Assembly: GCA_965218935.1 (NCBI GenBank)
Contig: CBDCMH010000007.1
Location: forward strand, 124,001 to 188,000
DNA: 64,000 bases
Origin: JADFOI01 sp965218935
GTDB taxonomy: Bacteria > Acidobacteriota > UBA6911 > RPQK01 > JADFOI01
Direction: 5' to 3'
Shown here piece after piece: positions 14,823 to 23,593 of the stretch. The position numbers were made by a program, and so were the translations under genes. Positions within the stretch are counted from its first letter, which is position 1; each line of letters begins with the position of its first letter. Under the pieces are notes generated by a model. The model did no database searches. It was given only the letters and a program-made list of their open reading frames with translations, and was not told where the DNA came from.

Positions 14823-16484
14823 ATGCTAAGCCAAATGATTGCTCGCACCGCTGTCCTTTGTCTCGGGGTCACTCTACTTTTGTGTACTCCAACATCCGTT
14901 CGGGCACAGGGGGGTCCACCAGGAGGACCGCCCGGAGGAGGAGGCCCACCCGGACGTGTCACTGTTAACGTCGATTGTTTTAATGCAGAGAGCATCAATG
15001 ATGCTATAGATGCAGCATCGGATGTTAGAGACCTACTCGTCGTGATCGATGGGATGTGCACCGAGGACGTGGTGCTGACCCGTAGTCGGATCACGCTGGC
15101 AGGAGCCAACGGTGACCCGACGATGGACGGCATTCAGGGCGCGACCACGAATCGGGCCGATGAACCAAGAGGGGCAGCTTTGACGATCAGGGATGCTGAA
15201 CTGGTTTTTGTCGAAAACCTCACTATCTCAGGAGGGGTTTTGTATGGAGTTCGTGTGGTCAATTCTCGCCAATTTATCAACATTACTGAGTGCATCATAG
15301 AGGGTAATGGCGCTGCCGCGGTGCAAGCGCTGGATTCTCAAGTCACTTTTATCCAGACGACAATCAATGAAACCGATCCTCGTGTGGATGGAATCGTGGC
15401 CTTCCAGGGAAGCCTGATCTTTTGTTTAGACTGCAGCATCGATGTCCCGGACCGAGCTTTAATAGTCGGACGTCAGAGTTCAGCCTTTTTCTTTACCCGA
15501 ACCGCGTTCAGTTCCTTAACGGGAGGAAGCAGGGTCGTCGATGTCAATAGATCATCTGAGGTCACCCTGAGCGATACGTCGGTGACGTCTACGACAAATC
15601 GTGAATCTATCCGCGCTACAGACGGCAGCCACGTCTCTATGAATGGCGGTAGCCTAGCTGGCCAAGTTCGGGTCTTAGACAAAAGCGAGCTCAGTTTGTT
15701 TGGGGTGGATCAGACCAGCGCTAGTGGGGACAACAGAGTCGGTGGAGACTCTCTTCTGAGGATCAGCAGCCGAGGCCGTTCGAGTCCTACTCCCACCACA
15801 TTGCTCAGTACGGATTTGTTTGAGTTCTCTCAAGGGATCGTTGGGGGAGCAAGTAGTGTGGACGGGGGACTAGATTGTTTTTCTGGCGCGGATGTTTCTT
15901 GCAATTTCGACTCTTCTCAGGTCGCCTCATCATGCGCGTTGTGCCCCGCGGTATTCTGTGGCAACAATGCTCTGGACTTGGGTGAAGGCTGTGATGATGG
16001 AAATACAAATAACGGTGATGGCTGCTCAGAGAACTGTCTGAATGAGACCGGGGCGCCAAGTTGCGGCAATTTCAGTCTTGAGGTTGGCGAGGTCTGCGAT
16101 GATGGAAATACAGCTGACGGTGATGGCTGCTCATTCAATTGCAACACGATTGAGTTCTGCGGCGATGGGACTGTCCAGGATCTCAGCGGCATCGGCGGGT
16201 TCGACGAGGCCTGCGATGACAACAACACCGAAGGCGGTGATGGCTGCTCATCCACCTGCACGATTGAGTCCTGTGGCGACGGCATTCTCGACGCCGGCGA
16301 ACAGTGTGATGATGGAAACGTGGATGACGGCGATAACTGTTCAAACTTATGCGTCAGCAACTTCTGCGGAGATGGCATTCCCCAGGATGTGTCGCGCAAC
16401 GAGCAATGCGACGATGGGAACTTCCTGAACGGTGACAGTTGCTCCCCCCTTCTGCACGATCATTCAGTGAGAAGAGGAGGCTAA
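14823..16484 (+). CDS. Secreted right-handed beta-helix protein with DUF4215 Cys-rich repeats
   Basis: A surface or secreted protein of 553 residues. Strong ribosome site AGGAGGAAT before the ATG. Parts in order: signal peptide (about 1-28), a Gly/Pro-rich linker (GGPPGGPPGG), a parallel beta-helix-like region (about 40-350, many short strands with ITLAGAN, LTISGGVLYGVRV), and five DUF4215 repeats (about 375-553) of the form CG(D/N)...E.CDDGN...GDGCS..C. The repeats hold about twenty cysteines, so the protein should be disulfide-rich. The fifth repeat goes out of frame at a C6 run (16443-16448); removing one C restores the last cysteine (SPFC) and a TGA at 16468-16470. The next gene encodes a DsbA-like oxidoreductase. 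Confidence 0.82.
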   Translation: MLSQMIARTAVLCLGVTLLLCTPTSVRAQGGPPGGPPGGGGPPGRVTVNVDCFNAESINDAIDAASDVRDLLVVIDGMCTEDVVLTRSRITLAGANGDPTMDGIQGATTNRADEPRGAALTIRDAELVFVENLTISGGVLYGVRVVNSRQFINITECIIEGNGAAAVQALDSQVTFIQTTINETDPRVDGIVAFQGSLIFCLDCSIDVPDRALIVGRQSSAFFFTRTAFSSLTGGSRVVDVNRSSEVTLSDTSVTSTTNRESIRATDGSHVSMNGGSLAGQVRVLDKSELSLFGVDQTSASGDNRVGGDSLLRISSRGRSSPTPTTLLSTDLFEFSQGIVGGASSVDGGLDCFSGADVSCNFDSSQVASSCALCPAVFCGNNALDLGEGCDDGNTNNGDGCSENCLNETGAPSCGNFSLEVGEVCDDGNTADGDGCSFNCNTIEFCGDGTVQDLSGIGGFDEACDDNNTEGGDGCSSTCTIESCGDGILDAGEQCDDGNVDDGDNCSNLCVSNFCGDGIPQDVSRNEQCDDGNFLNGDSCSPLLHDHSVRRGG

Positions 16485-16489
16485 GAGCT

Positions 16490-17275
16490 ATGACAAAAAT
16501 TCACTGTAGGGTTCTCTGCACTTGCACCTGTTTGTTGATCCTATGGGTGACTCCGAGCTTTTCCCAGCAGCCCTCCGGCGATGAGTTGGAGATACTCAGA
16601 GAAGAGATCGAGGATCTAAAAAAAGGTCAGAGTGCTATTCAAAGAGAACTCCAGGAGATTAAGGCTCTTCTCCAAGGAAGACGACCAGCTCCTGCCTTTC
16701 GTGAGTTTGTCCTCAATATCCAGGATGAACCCTTTAGGGGCGAGAACGAAGCACCAGTTGTTTTAGTTGAATTTACGGATTATCAGTGACCGTTTTGCGG
16801 CAGACACGTCCGTGAGACGTTCCCACAGATCGATAAAGATTACATCGCCACAGGAAAAATCAAGTACGTCTATCTGGATCTCCCCTTGGAATCGATCCAT
16901 AAGTTCGCCTTCAAAGCGGCTGAAGCCTCTCACTGCGCACGGGCACAGGGTAAATATTGGGAGATGCACGATCAGCTTTTTGCCAACCAAAGAGCCCTTA
17001 ATCCAGAACAGTTGACTACCTACGCTGAGAATATTGGCATCGATGTAGAGGCTTTTAGTCAGTGTCTAGAAGGTGAACAGTATGCCTCTGAAATCCGAAA
17101 GGATATGACGGTGGCAAGACAAAACGGTCTATCCAGTGCTCCTTCCTTCGGATTAGGATTTGCTGACGCCGATAACCCTCAGCAGGTGAAGATCGTTCGG
17201 TCGATAAAAGGAGCACAGGCCTTTAACGCCTTTAAAACAAACATCGATAGCCTTCTTTCGCAGATGATTAACTGA
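16490..17275 (+). CDS. DsbA-family thioredoxin-fold protein with in-frame UGA at the active site (candidate selenoprotein)
   Basis: Read through the TGA at 16787-16789, the gene encodes 261 residues: signal peptide (about 1-26), a coiled coil (about 32-62, LEILREEIEDLKKG..IQRELQEIKALL), then a DsbA-like domain. The sequence EFTDYQ-UGA-PFCGRH aligns with the EF.D.QCPFCGRH active site of the family, so UGA stands exactly at the first Cys (residue 100) of C-x2-C; Cys103 is intact. The cis-Pro loop (SSAPSF, Pro218) and the C-terminal helix are intact, and no other stop occurs. A SECIS-like hairpin follows the UGA. Selenocysteine at this position is known in DsbA-like selenoproteins. The alternative is a single TGC/TGT-to-TGA mutation. 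Ribosome site GAGGAGG at 16474-16480. Probable periplasmic oxidoreductase for the Cys-rich neighbour. Confidence 0.75.
16790..16820 (+). promoter_or_regulatory. Bacterial SECIS-like hairpin immediately after the UGA
   Basis: Two mutually exclusive folds are visible. Fold A: CGTTTTGCGG (16791-16800) pairs with CCGTGAGACG (16810-16819) over ten pairs including three or four G-U wobbles, with a 9-base loop. Fold B: ACGTC (16806-16810) pairs with GACGT (16816-16820), five Watson-Crick pairs around a CGUGA loop that starts 21 bases after the UGA. Fold B meets the published bSECIS description (loop 16-37 bases from UGA, G within the first two loop bases, stem of at least 4 bp). The coding constraint alone could also produce such short stems. 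Confidence 0.5.
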
Positions 17276-17456
17276 ACCGTTGTGGGTAACTGTGCGAAGT
17301 GGGTTGTAGGGTAGACGGATATTCCTCTTAAGGTAGAACTGGGTTTCAGAGGGATTTCGACCAAAAAATCCCAACCCTATCCCAACCCCAGGGCGAAATG
17401 GGGCAATGGAGGCTTTTCTCTGATCGGCGTAAACGATTCTTTTTAGGGGCTTTACT

Positions 17457-17534
<78 letters not shown>

Positions 17535-17681
17535 ACATCGTGAGTGGAGGTGAAGTATAAGCCAAGGGTGTCTTCGAATACAAGGTTCCGCCCGGTTGAC
17601 AGCGGGGTCCATATCCTGAAATATTTCATGAGGATTTGGAGAAAATAAGAGATCAAGCTGAGCTCTCTTTGAGGATGCACG

Positions 17682-18146
17682 GTGAAGGTACAGTATCGGT
17701 TCGCCATTGGAATTCCCGCTTTTTTGATACTCCTTCAGTTCCTGGGACCTGAGAAGACCAATCCTCCCATTGATCCGCTGCGAACGGTTCAAGCCCACCT
17801 CACAGTGACTCCCGAAGTCAACGCCGTTTTTGAGCGGGCCTGCCAGAATTGCCATTCTCACAAGACGGTCTGGCCCTGGTACAGCAACGTGGCTCCCGTT
17901 TCCTGGTTTGTCATCGATAACGTCAACTTTGGGCGCAGGCTTATGAATCATTCCGAGTGGGCCCAATATGATCGGGAGGAGGAGATTCACCTGCTGGAGG
18001 AGATGTGTGAGCTGGTCACTCAGGGTGTGATGCCCCTTCCTCCTTACTTGTGGATGCACGATGAAGCTCAGCTGGATGAGCGGGATATCCGGGTGATTTG
18101 TGAGTGGACGGAAGGGGAGAGGATGAGTTTATTGGGTGAAGAGTGA
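17682..18146 (+). CDS. Haem-binding domain protein (CxxCH, DUF/Haem_bd type)
   Basis: A 154-residue protein with an N-terminal signal anchor (YRFAIGIPAFLILLQFLG) and a haem-binding domain. It contains the c-type motif C-x2-C-H as RACQNCHSHKTVWPWYSNVAPVSW, the hallmark of the Haem_bd family (PF14376-type), followed by the conserved FGRRLMNHSEW and a C-terminal VMPLPPYLWMH segment whose Met is a likely axial ligand. Probably periplasmic, membrane-tethered, binding one haem covalently. Start is GTG at 17682. It is separated from the tRNA by 150 bases and has no operon partner. Confidence 0.85.
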   Translation: MKVQYRFAIGIPAFLILLQFLGPEKTNPPIDPLRTVQAHLTVTPEVNAVFERACQNCHSHKTVWPWYSNVAPVSWFVIDNVNFGRRLMNHSEWAQYDREEEIHLLEEMCELVTQGVMPLPPYLWMHDEAQLDERDIRVICEWTEGERMSLLGEE

Positions 18147-18167
18147 TTCGGCACCTCAGGTGCCTCC
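18145..18167. repeat. Short palindromic repeat (GGCACCTCAGGTGCC)
   Basis: GATTCGGCACCTCAGGTGCCTCC is spread over 23 bases and recurs with one mismatch at 52563-52585. The core is a 15-bp palindrome. It sits directly at the stop of the haem-binding gene, between convergent genes, and may also act as a bidirectional transcription end. Confidence 0.55.
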
Positions 18168-18183
18168 TATATTCCGGAGGGGG

Positions 18184-18786
18184 CTATTTCAGGATGAGCA
18201 CCCGTCTTTCCTCGACACGGACCTTTTCTTCACACACCAGCTTCAGCGCTTCCGGATAGATCTGATGCTCGTGCTTCAAAATGCGGGCTGAAAGGGTTTC
18301 CTCGGTGTCCTCATCCAGGACCGGGACCGAGCATTGCACGATGATAGGGCCGTGATCCAGTTTTTCGTCCACAAAGTGGACCGTGCAGCCGCTGACCTTG
18401 GCGCCCCACTCCAGAGCCTGTTGCTGAGAGTGCAGGCCCGGAAAGGCGGGAAGAAGCGAGGGATGAATGTTGAGGATCTGTCGAGGGTACTGCTGGACGA
18501 ACCAGGAACTCAAGAGTCGCATGAAACCGGCCAGACAAATGACGTCCACTTGCCGGGCTTTGAGCTCTTCGACTACCTGGCGATCGTAAGCCTCCCGCTC
18601 AAGGCCCGCTGAGGGAACGCCGATGGCCTCATAGTTGCGCTTCCGGGCCTGCTTGAGACCCGGGGCATCGGGCTTGTTGGAGACGACCAGAACAATACGG
18701 GCGGGAATTTGTCCCGCTTCAATGGCATCGGAAAGGGCCAGAAAGTTGGATCCACGGCCGCTCAGCAAAATGGCGACGTTCTTCAT
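18184..18786 (-). CDS. purN: Phosphoribosylglycinamide formyltransferase
   Basis: The third step of de novo purine synthesis: transfers a formyl group from 10-formyl-THF to GAR. 200 residues, the usual bacterial length. Motifs: VAILLSGRGSNFLAL at the N-terminus, the catalytic Asn/His in LNIHPSLLPAFPG, and the catalytic Asp region VHFVDEKLDHGPII. The ATG overlaps the purM stop by four bases (ATGA, 18783-18786), so it is the last gene of the purS-Q-L-F-M-N operon and translationally coupled to purM. Confidence 0.97.
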   Translation of the reverse strand: MKNVAILLSGRGSNFLALSDAIEAGQIPARIVLVVSNKPDAPGLKQARKRNYEAIGVPSAGLEREAYDRQVVEELKARQVDVICLAGFMRLLSSWFVQQYPRQILNIHPSLLPAFPGLHSQQQALEWGAKVSGCTVHFVDEKLDHGPIIVQCSVPVLDEDTEETLSARILKHEHQIYPEALKLVCEEKVRVEERRVLILK

Positions 18787-19823
18787 CGGTACTGAACCTC
18801 TCCCGAACCTTCCGTGATCTCACCCATCAAGTAGAATTGCTCGTTGCGGGCGGCCAGGAAATCCTGAACCCGTCCCACCCGCTCTTCGGAAACCACCAGA
18901 ATCATCCCCACTCCCATGTTAAACGTTCGGTACATTTCCTCGGTCTGGACCTTTCCTCGCTCTCGAATGAAACGAAAGATGGGCGGAATTTCCCAGGTTC
19001 CCCGCTGGATGACCGCGTCTAGATGATCGGGCAGCACCCGGTCCAGATTCCCGGTGATCCCTCCCCCGGTGATGTGGGCCAGCGCTCTGAGATCATCACT
19101 CTGGATCAGCTCCTTGATGACAGGCAAATAGTTGCGGTGAGGAGTCAGCAGCTCCTCACCCAGCGTCTTGCCCAGCTCTTCCAGGTGGCTGTCGATGGTG
19201 AGTTTCTCCTGCTCGAAGAAGAGTTTCCGCACCAGCGAATATCCGTTGGTGTGAAGTCCCGAGGAGACAAGACCGATCAGGACGTCTCCTTTTTTGACCT
19301 GACCCCATTCCCGGATCTTGGATTCATCCGCCATGCCCACGATAAACCCCACCAGATCGTATTCCCCAACCTGATACAGATCGGGCAACTCTGCTGTCTC
19401 CCCACCCAGCAGAGCACACCCCGATTGGGAACAGCCCTGGGCCAGCCCCTGGACGATCTGCTCGACCACCTCGGGTTCCAGTTTCCCAATGCCAATGTAG
19501 TCCAGGAAGAAGAGGGGAAAGCCCCGTTGAACCAGAATGTCGTTGGTGCAGTGAGAGACGATATCTATTCCTACCGTGTTGTGGATACCGGTCATAAAGG
19601 CGATCTTGAGTTTGGTTCCCACACTGTCGGCACTGGAGACCAGAACCGGTTTTTGCAAGTTGCTCAAATCGGGACGGTAGAGTCCGGCAAATGCCCCGAT
19701 GTCGCTCATCACTGCTGAATTGAAGGTTGAGCGGGCCAGCTCTTTGATGCGTTCTTTGGCCTGATTGGCGCGATCGATATCCACGCCACTGTCACGGTAG
19801 GTGAGACCCGAGTCCTGAGTCAT
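18783..19823 (-). CDS. purM: Phosphoribosylformylglycinamidine cyclo-ligase (AIR synthetase)
   Basis: Closes the imidazole ring: FGAM plus ATP gives AIR. 346 residues, normal length. Seen: TYRDSGVDIDRANQA near the N-terminus, the SADSVGTKLKIAF nucleotide motif, LLGGETAELP, SSGLHTNGYSLVRK and HITGGGITGNLDRVLP. It follows purF after 56 bases and overlaps purN. The short purF-purM gap contains tandem GTCTG-type low-complexity DNA that has also extended the purF 3' end. Confidence 0.97.
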   Translation of the reverse strand: MTQDSGLTYRDSGVDIDRANQAKERIKELARSTFNSAVMSDIGAFAGLYRPDLSNLQKPVLVSSADSVGTKLKIAFMTGIHNTVGIDIVSHCTNDILVQRGFPLFFLDYIGIGKLEPEVVEQIVQGLAQGCSQSGCALLGGETAELPDLYQVGEYDLVGFIVGMADESKIREWGQVKKGDVLIGLVSSGLHTNGYSLVRKLFFEQEKLTIDSHLEELGKTLGEELLTPHRNYLPVIKELIQSDDLRALAHITGGGITGNLDRVLPDHLDAVIQRGTWEIPPIFRFIRERGKVQTEEMYRTFNMGVGMILVVSEERVGRVQDFLAARNEQFYLMGEITEGSGEVQYR

Positions 19824-19879
19824 GAGCGCCTAGCCTTATTCCGTCCTAATGTCAGTTGTCGGTTGTCAGCTGTCAGCTG

Positions 19880-21394
19880 TTAACCCGTCTTCCGGTCTGC
19901 GGTCTGGGGTCTGTCGTCTGGGGTCCGGGGACCCTCTTCCGCCGGCTCTCTCCGATCCCCCTCCCCCTGTCTTCGATCTTCGGACGTTTCCAAATCGAAG
20001 AGGCTCTGTTGAGGAGTTTCCAGAGAAATGGATATGGGGTATTCGGCATCAAAGCAAGCGCTGCAGAAGTTCTGCTCATCGGAAACCGCTTCCTTCATGC
20101 CCTCAACAGAGAGATAGGCGAGGGTGTCCGCTCCGGTGAAGTCGCGAATCTCCTCCACCACCTTATTGGCTCCGATGAGCTCTTCTTGGGTGGGGGTGTC
20201 GATTCCGTAGTAGCAGGAGGAGATGGTGGGAGGGGAGCTGATCCGTAAATGAACTTCTCGAGCACCGGCGGATCGAACCAATTCGACAATCTTGCGACTG
20301 GTGGTTCCCCGGACGATGGAATCGTCAATCAAAATCACTCTTTGATTTTCCAGGAGTTCCTTGACGGGATTGAGCTTGATCTTGACGCCGAAATGGCGAA
20401 TCGACTGTTTGGGTTCAATGAAAGTACGGCCTACATAGTGATTGCGGATCAAGCCCAGTGTAAAGGGAATACCCGATTGATTTGAGTATCCCAGAGCGGC
20501 GGTCAAACCCGAGTCGGGGACGGGAACCACCAGGTCCGCTTCCACAGGAGACTCTCGTGCCAATCGTCGTCCCATCTGGTAACGGCTCTTGTGCACGCTT
20601 CTGCCAAAGACCGTGCTGTCGGGACGGCTAAAGTAGACATGCTCGAAGATGCAGTGGGCATGGCGAGGCGCGGGTGGAAGGGAACTGGATTGAAGTTGGT
20701 CACCCTCAATTTTTAGAATTTCTCCGGGAGCGACGTCTCTGATGTACTCAGCCCCGATCAGGTCAAAGGCGCAAGTCTCCGAGGCCAGAGTATAGGATCC
20801 GTTCATACGGCCCAGACAGAGGGGCCGAACTCCGAAAGGATCCCGAATGGCGTAAAGCCGGTCTGTGGTTTGTATCACCATGGAGTAAGCGCCCTGGATT
20901 TGATGGAGAACCTCACGAAGGGCATGGTCGAAGTCCTGGGTGGGACAACGGGCCAGAAGATGCAGGACGACCTCGGTATCGCTGGTGGTCTGAAAGATGG
21001 CTCCGTCGCCCTCCAGCCTGTGGCGAAGGCGCACGCTGTTGATGAGGTTCCCATTGTGGGCTAAGGCGATGGATCCGCGCCAGGACTCGGAGACGATGGG
21101 TTGAGCATTGGCCAGCGAGCTGTCCCCGGCCGTCGAATAACGCACGTGTCCAATGGCGGAATTTCCCGGCAGTCTGCTGAGTATCTCATCATCGAAGACA
21201 TCGGCCACATGGCCCATCCCCTTTTCATGGTAGAGCCGTGATCCATCGGTAGTGATGATTCCGGCAGACTCCTGTCCCCGGTGCTGAAGCGCATAGAGGC
21301 CCAGATAGGTGTGTCGGGCCGCGTCCGGGTGAGAGGCGATCCCAAACACTCCGCATTCGTCGTTAAACTTATCTTCCGGAAATAGTTGGTTCAA
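19880..21394 (-). CDS. purF: Amidophosphoribosyltransferase
   Basis: First committed step of purine synthesis: PRPP plus glutamine gives phosphoribosylamine. 504 residues. An N-terminal propeptide of 13 residues precedes the nucleophilic Cys in NDECGVFGIAS; the glutaminase domain has LQHRGQESAGI. The PRTase domain shows VILIDDSIVRGTTS. Cysteines near the end (NFCSACFDAEYPI) and in ARHAHCIFEHVYF indicate the Fe-S-type enzyme as in Bacillus subtilis. The last 35 or so residues (from about ETSEDRRQG) are a polar low-complexity tail encoded by GTCTG-like repeats, not typical of the family. The start overlaps the purL stop (ATGA). Confidence 0.96.
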   Translation of the reverse strand: MNQLFPEDKFNDECGVFGIASHPDAARHTYLGLYALQHRGQESAGIITTDGSRLYHEKGMGHVADVFDDEILSRLPGNSAIGHVRYSTAGDSSLANAQPIVSESWRGSIALAHNGNLINSVRLRHRLEGDGAIFQTTSDTEVVLHLLARCPTQDFDHALREVLHQIQGAYSMVIQTTDRLYAIRDPFGVRPLCLGRMNGSYTLASETCAFDLIGAEYIRDVAPGEILKIEGDQLQSSSLPPAPRHAHCIFEHVYFSRPDSTVFGRSVHKSRYQMGRRLARESPVEADLVVPVPDSGLTAALGYSNQSGIPFTLGLIRNHYVGRTFIEPKQSIRHFGVKIKLNPVKELLENQRVILIDDSIVRGTTSRKIVELVRSAGAREVHLRISSPPTISSCYYGIDTPTQEELIGANKVVEEIRDFTGADTLAYLSVEGMKEAVSDEQNFCSACFDAEYPISISLETPQQSLFDLETSEDRRQGEGDRREPAEEGPRTPDDRPQTADRKTG

Positions 21395-23592
21395 TGTTCA
21401 AACACTCCATCCAAAAAACTATTCCATACCTGGAATATACTTTTAATAGGAGTGGAGATCAAAGGTCGCTCGTTGACCGAGATCTGAAAAGTCTCATCCG
21501 TCACTTCTCCCAGCTTATGGACATCAAGACTAGAGACCTTTGTCAGGAATTCTTCTTCCTTTTCTTTTTTCACCGAGACCACGATACGACTGGGGCTCTC
21601 GCTGAAAAGATAGTGATCCGGCCGCAGCGGGGTGGAAGCTTCCATTTTAAGTCCAAGACTTCGTGGGAAGCAGGATTCGGCCAGGGTCAAGAGAAGACCG
21701 CCCTCGGAAACGTCATGAGCTGACTCAATACGTTCCTGAGCGATCAACTCCAGGAGCTTTTCCTGCAGGGCCTTTTCCCGATCCAGATCGAGAGCCGGGC
21801 AGGGTCCGCAAAGGGGAAGTCCCAGGTGCTCCAGATAGGCACTGCCGCCCAGCTCCGCCCGAGTTTCTCCCAGAAGATAGACTTGATCGCCCACATTTTG
21901 AAAGGAAGACTCCCGGATTTGCTCGAGGTCCTCCAGCTTCCCCACGATTCCCAGTATGGGGGTGGGGAGGATGGCAGCCCCGTTGGTCTCGTTGTAAAAA
22001 CTGACATTGCCGCCGGTAATGGGTGTGGCAAAGACTTCACAGGCCTGGCCCATGCCCTCCACGCTCTCGACGAATTGCCACATCACCTCCGGATTCTCAG
22101 GGCTGCCGAAGTTCAAACAGTTGGTGGCACCCAGGGGACGGGCTCCGCAGCAGACCACATTGCGGCAGCTTTCGGCCACCGCCAGCATGGCGCCCATTCT
22201 CGGATCCAGATAGGTGTAGCGGCTGTTTCCATCCAGACTCACGGCCAGTCCACCTGCCGTTCCCTTCAAACGAAGCACGGCCGCATCGCTTCCCGGCAGG
22301 GTAGCGGTATTGGTGCGAACCATATGGTCATATTGCTGAAAGACCCAGCGGCGGCTGCACAGGTGAGGGGAAGCCACGATTTCCTGAAGCAGGGTGTTGT
22401 AGTCGGAAGGTTCTGAAAAATCCAGATCCTGCCAGCGGGGGAGCTCGTCCAGATAGGCTGGTCTTTGAGCAGGCCGATCGTAGAGGGGAGCCTCATCACT
22501 GAGAGCCTTGTTGGGCATCTGGGCGATCTTGCTTTCCTGATCGTAGACGGTCAGGTCGTGGCCCTCACTCACCTCTCCGATGACCACCGCATCCAGCTCC
22601 CATTTGCGAAAGATTTCCAGTACCTCTTCCTGACGTCCCTTTTCGGCAACCAGCAGCATTCTTTCCTGGGATTCCGAAAGCATGATCTCGTAGGGGGTCA
22701 TCTTCTCTTCACGTTGGGGAACGCGAGCTAACTCGATCTCAACCCCCACCCCTCCACGGCTCCCCATCTCGCAGGTGGAACAGGTCAGACCGGCGCCGCC
22801 CATATCCTGGATTCCCACCACGGCACCGGTTTTCATAGCTTCCAGGCAGGCTTCGAGGAGAAGTTTCTCCAGGAAGGGATCCCCTACCTGGACGTTGGGC
22901 CGCTTGGACTCGGAGTCTTCGCTGAATTCCTCCGAGGCCATGGTGACGCCGTGAATGCCGTCGCGTCCCGTCTTGGCTCCCACATAGATGAGGACATTGC
23001 CCACTCCGGAGGCCTGGGCTAAAAAGATCTCATCGGCAGGAGCAATGCCCAGGCAAAAAACATTGACCAGGGGATTGTGACTGTAAGCCTCCTGGAACTG
23101 GATCTCCCCGCCCACAGTGGGAATGCCGATGCAGTTGCCGTAGCCGGCGATTCCGGCCACTACGCCTTCCATGATCAATTGGTTGGCCGTGTCCTCTAGA
23201 GGTCCAAAGCGCAGGGAATTCAGGAGGGCAATGGGTCTTGCACCCATGGTGAAAATGTCGCGAATGATTCCCCCCACTCCAGTTGCCGCGCCCTCATAGG
23301 GCTCGATAAAGGAGGGGTGATTGTGCGATTCCATCTTGAAGACAGCCGCTAACCCCTCGCCGATGTCGATGACCCCGGCATTCTCGCCGGGTCCCTGGAG
23401 CACTTGCGGGCCCTGCGTGGGAAGCTTTTTCAGGTGCAATCGTGAGCTTTTGTAGCTGCAATGCTCCGACCACATCACCGAGAAAATGCCCAGCTCGGTG
23501 AGATTGGGCTCACGTCCCAGGCGCTTTCGGATTTGCTCGTATTCTTCGGTGGTCAGGCCGTGGCTTTCGATGAGATCGAGAGTAATCTCCAC
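21391..23592 (-). CDS. purL: Phosphoribosylformylglycinamidine synthase subunit PurL
   Basis: The catalytic subunit of FGAM synthase (FGAR, ATP and ammonia to FGAM). 733 residues, the short PurL type that works with PurS and PurQ. Motifs: WSEHCSYKSS near residue 43, FKMESHNHPSFI (catalytic His region), GGIIRDIFTMGARPIA, LLVAEKG and DVSEGGLL. GTG start one base after the purQ stop; the end overlaps purF. The complex passes ammonia from PurQ through PurS-bridged PurL. Confidence 0.97.
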   Translation of the reverse strand: MEITLDLIESHGLTTEEYEQIRKRLGREPNLTELGIFSVMWSEHCSYKSSRLHLKKLPTQGPQVLQGPGENAGVIDIGEGLAAVFKMESHNHPSFIEPYEGAATGVGGIIRDIFTMGARPIALLNSLRFGPLEDTANQLIMEGVVAGIAGYGNCIGIPTVGGEIQFQEAYSHNPLVNVFCLGIAPADEIFLAQASGVGNVLIYVGAKTGRDGIHGVTMASEEFSEDSESKRPNVQVGDPFLEKLLLEACLEAMKTGAVVGIQDMGGAGLTCSTCEMGSRGGVGVEIELARVPQREEKMTPYEIMLSESQERMLLVAEKGRQEEVLEIFRKWELDAVVIGEVSEGHDLTVYDQESKIAQMPNKALSDEAPLYDRPAQRPAYLDELPRWQDLDFSEPSDYNTLLQEIVASPHLCSRRWVFQQYDHMVRTNTATLPGSDAAVLRLKGTAGGLAVSLDGNSRYTYLDPRMGAMLAVAESCRNVVCCGARPLGATNCLNFGSPENPEVMWQFVESVEGMGQACEVFATPITGGNVSFYNETNGAAILPTPILGIVGKLEDLEQIRESSFQNVGDQVYLLGETRAELGGSAYLEHLGLPLCGPCPALDLDREKALQEKLLELIAQERIESAHDVSEGGLLLTLAESCFPRSLGLKMEASTPLRPDHYLFSESPSRIVVSVKKEKEEEFLTKVSSLDVHKLGEVTDETFQISVNERPLISTPIKSIFQVWNSFLDGVFEH

Positions 23593-23593
23593 T

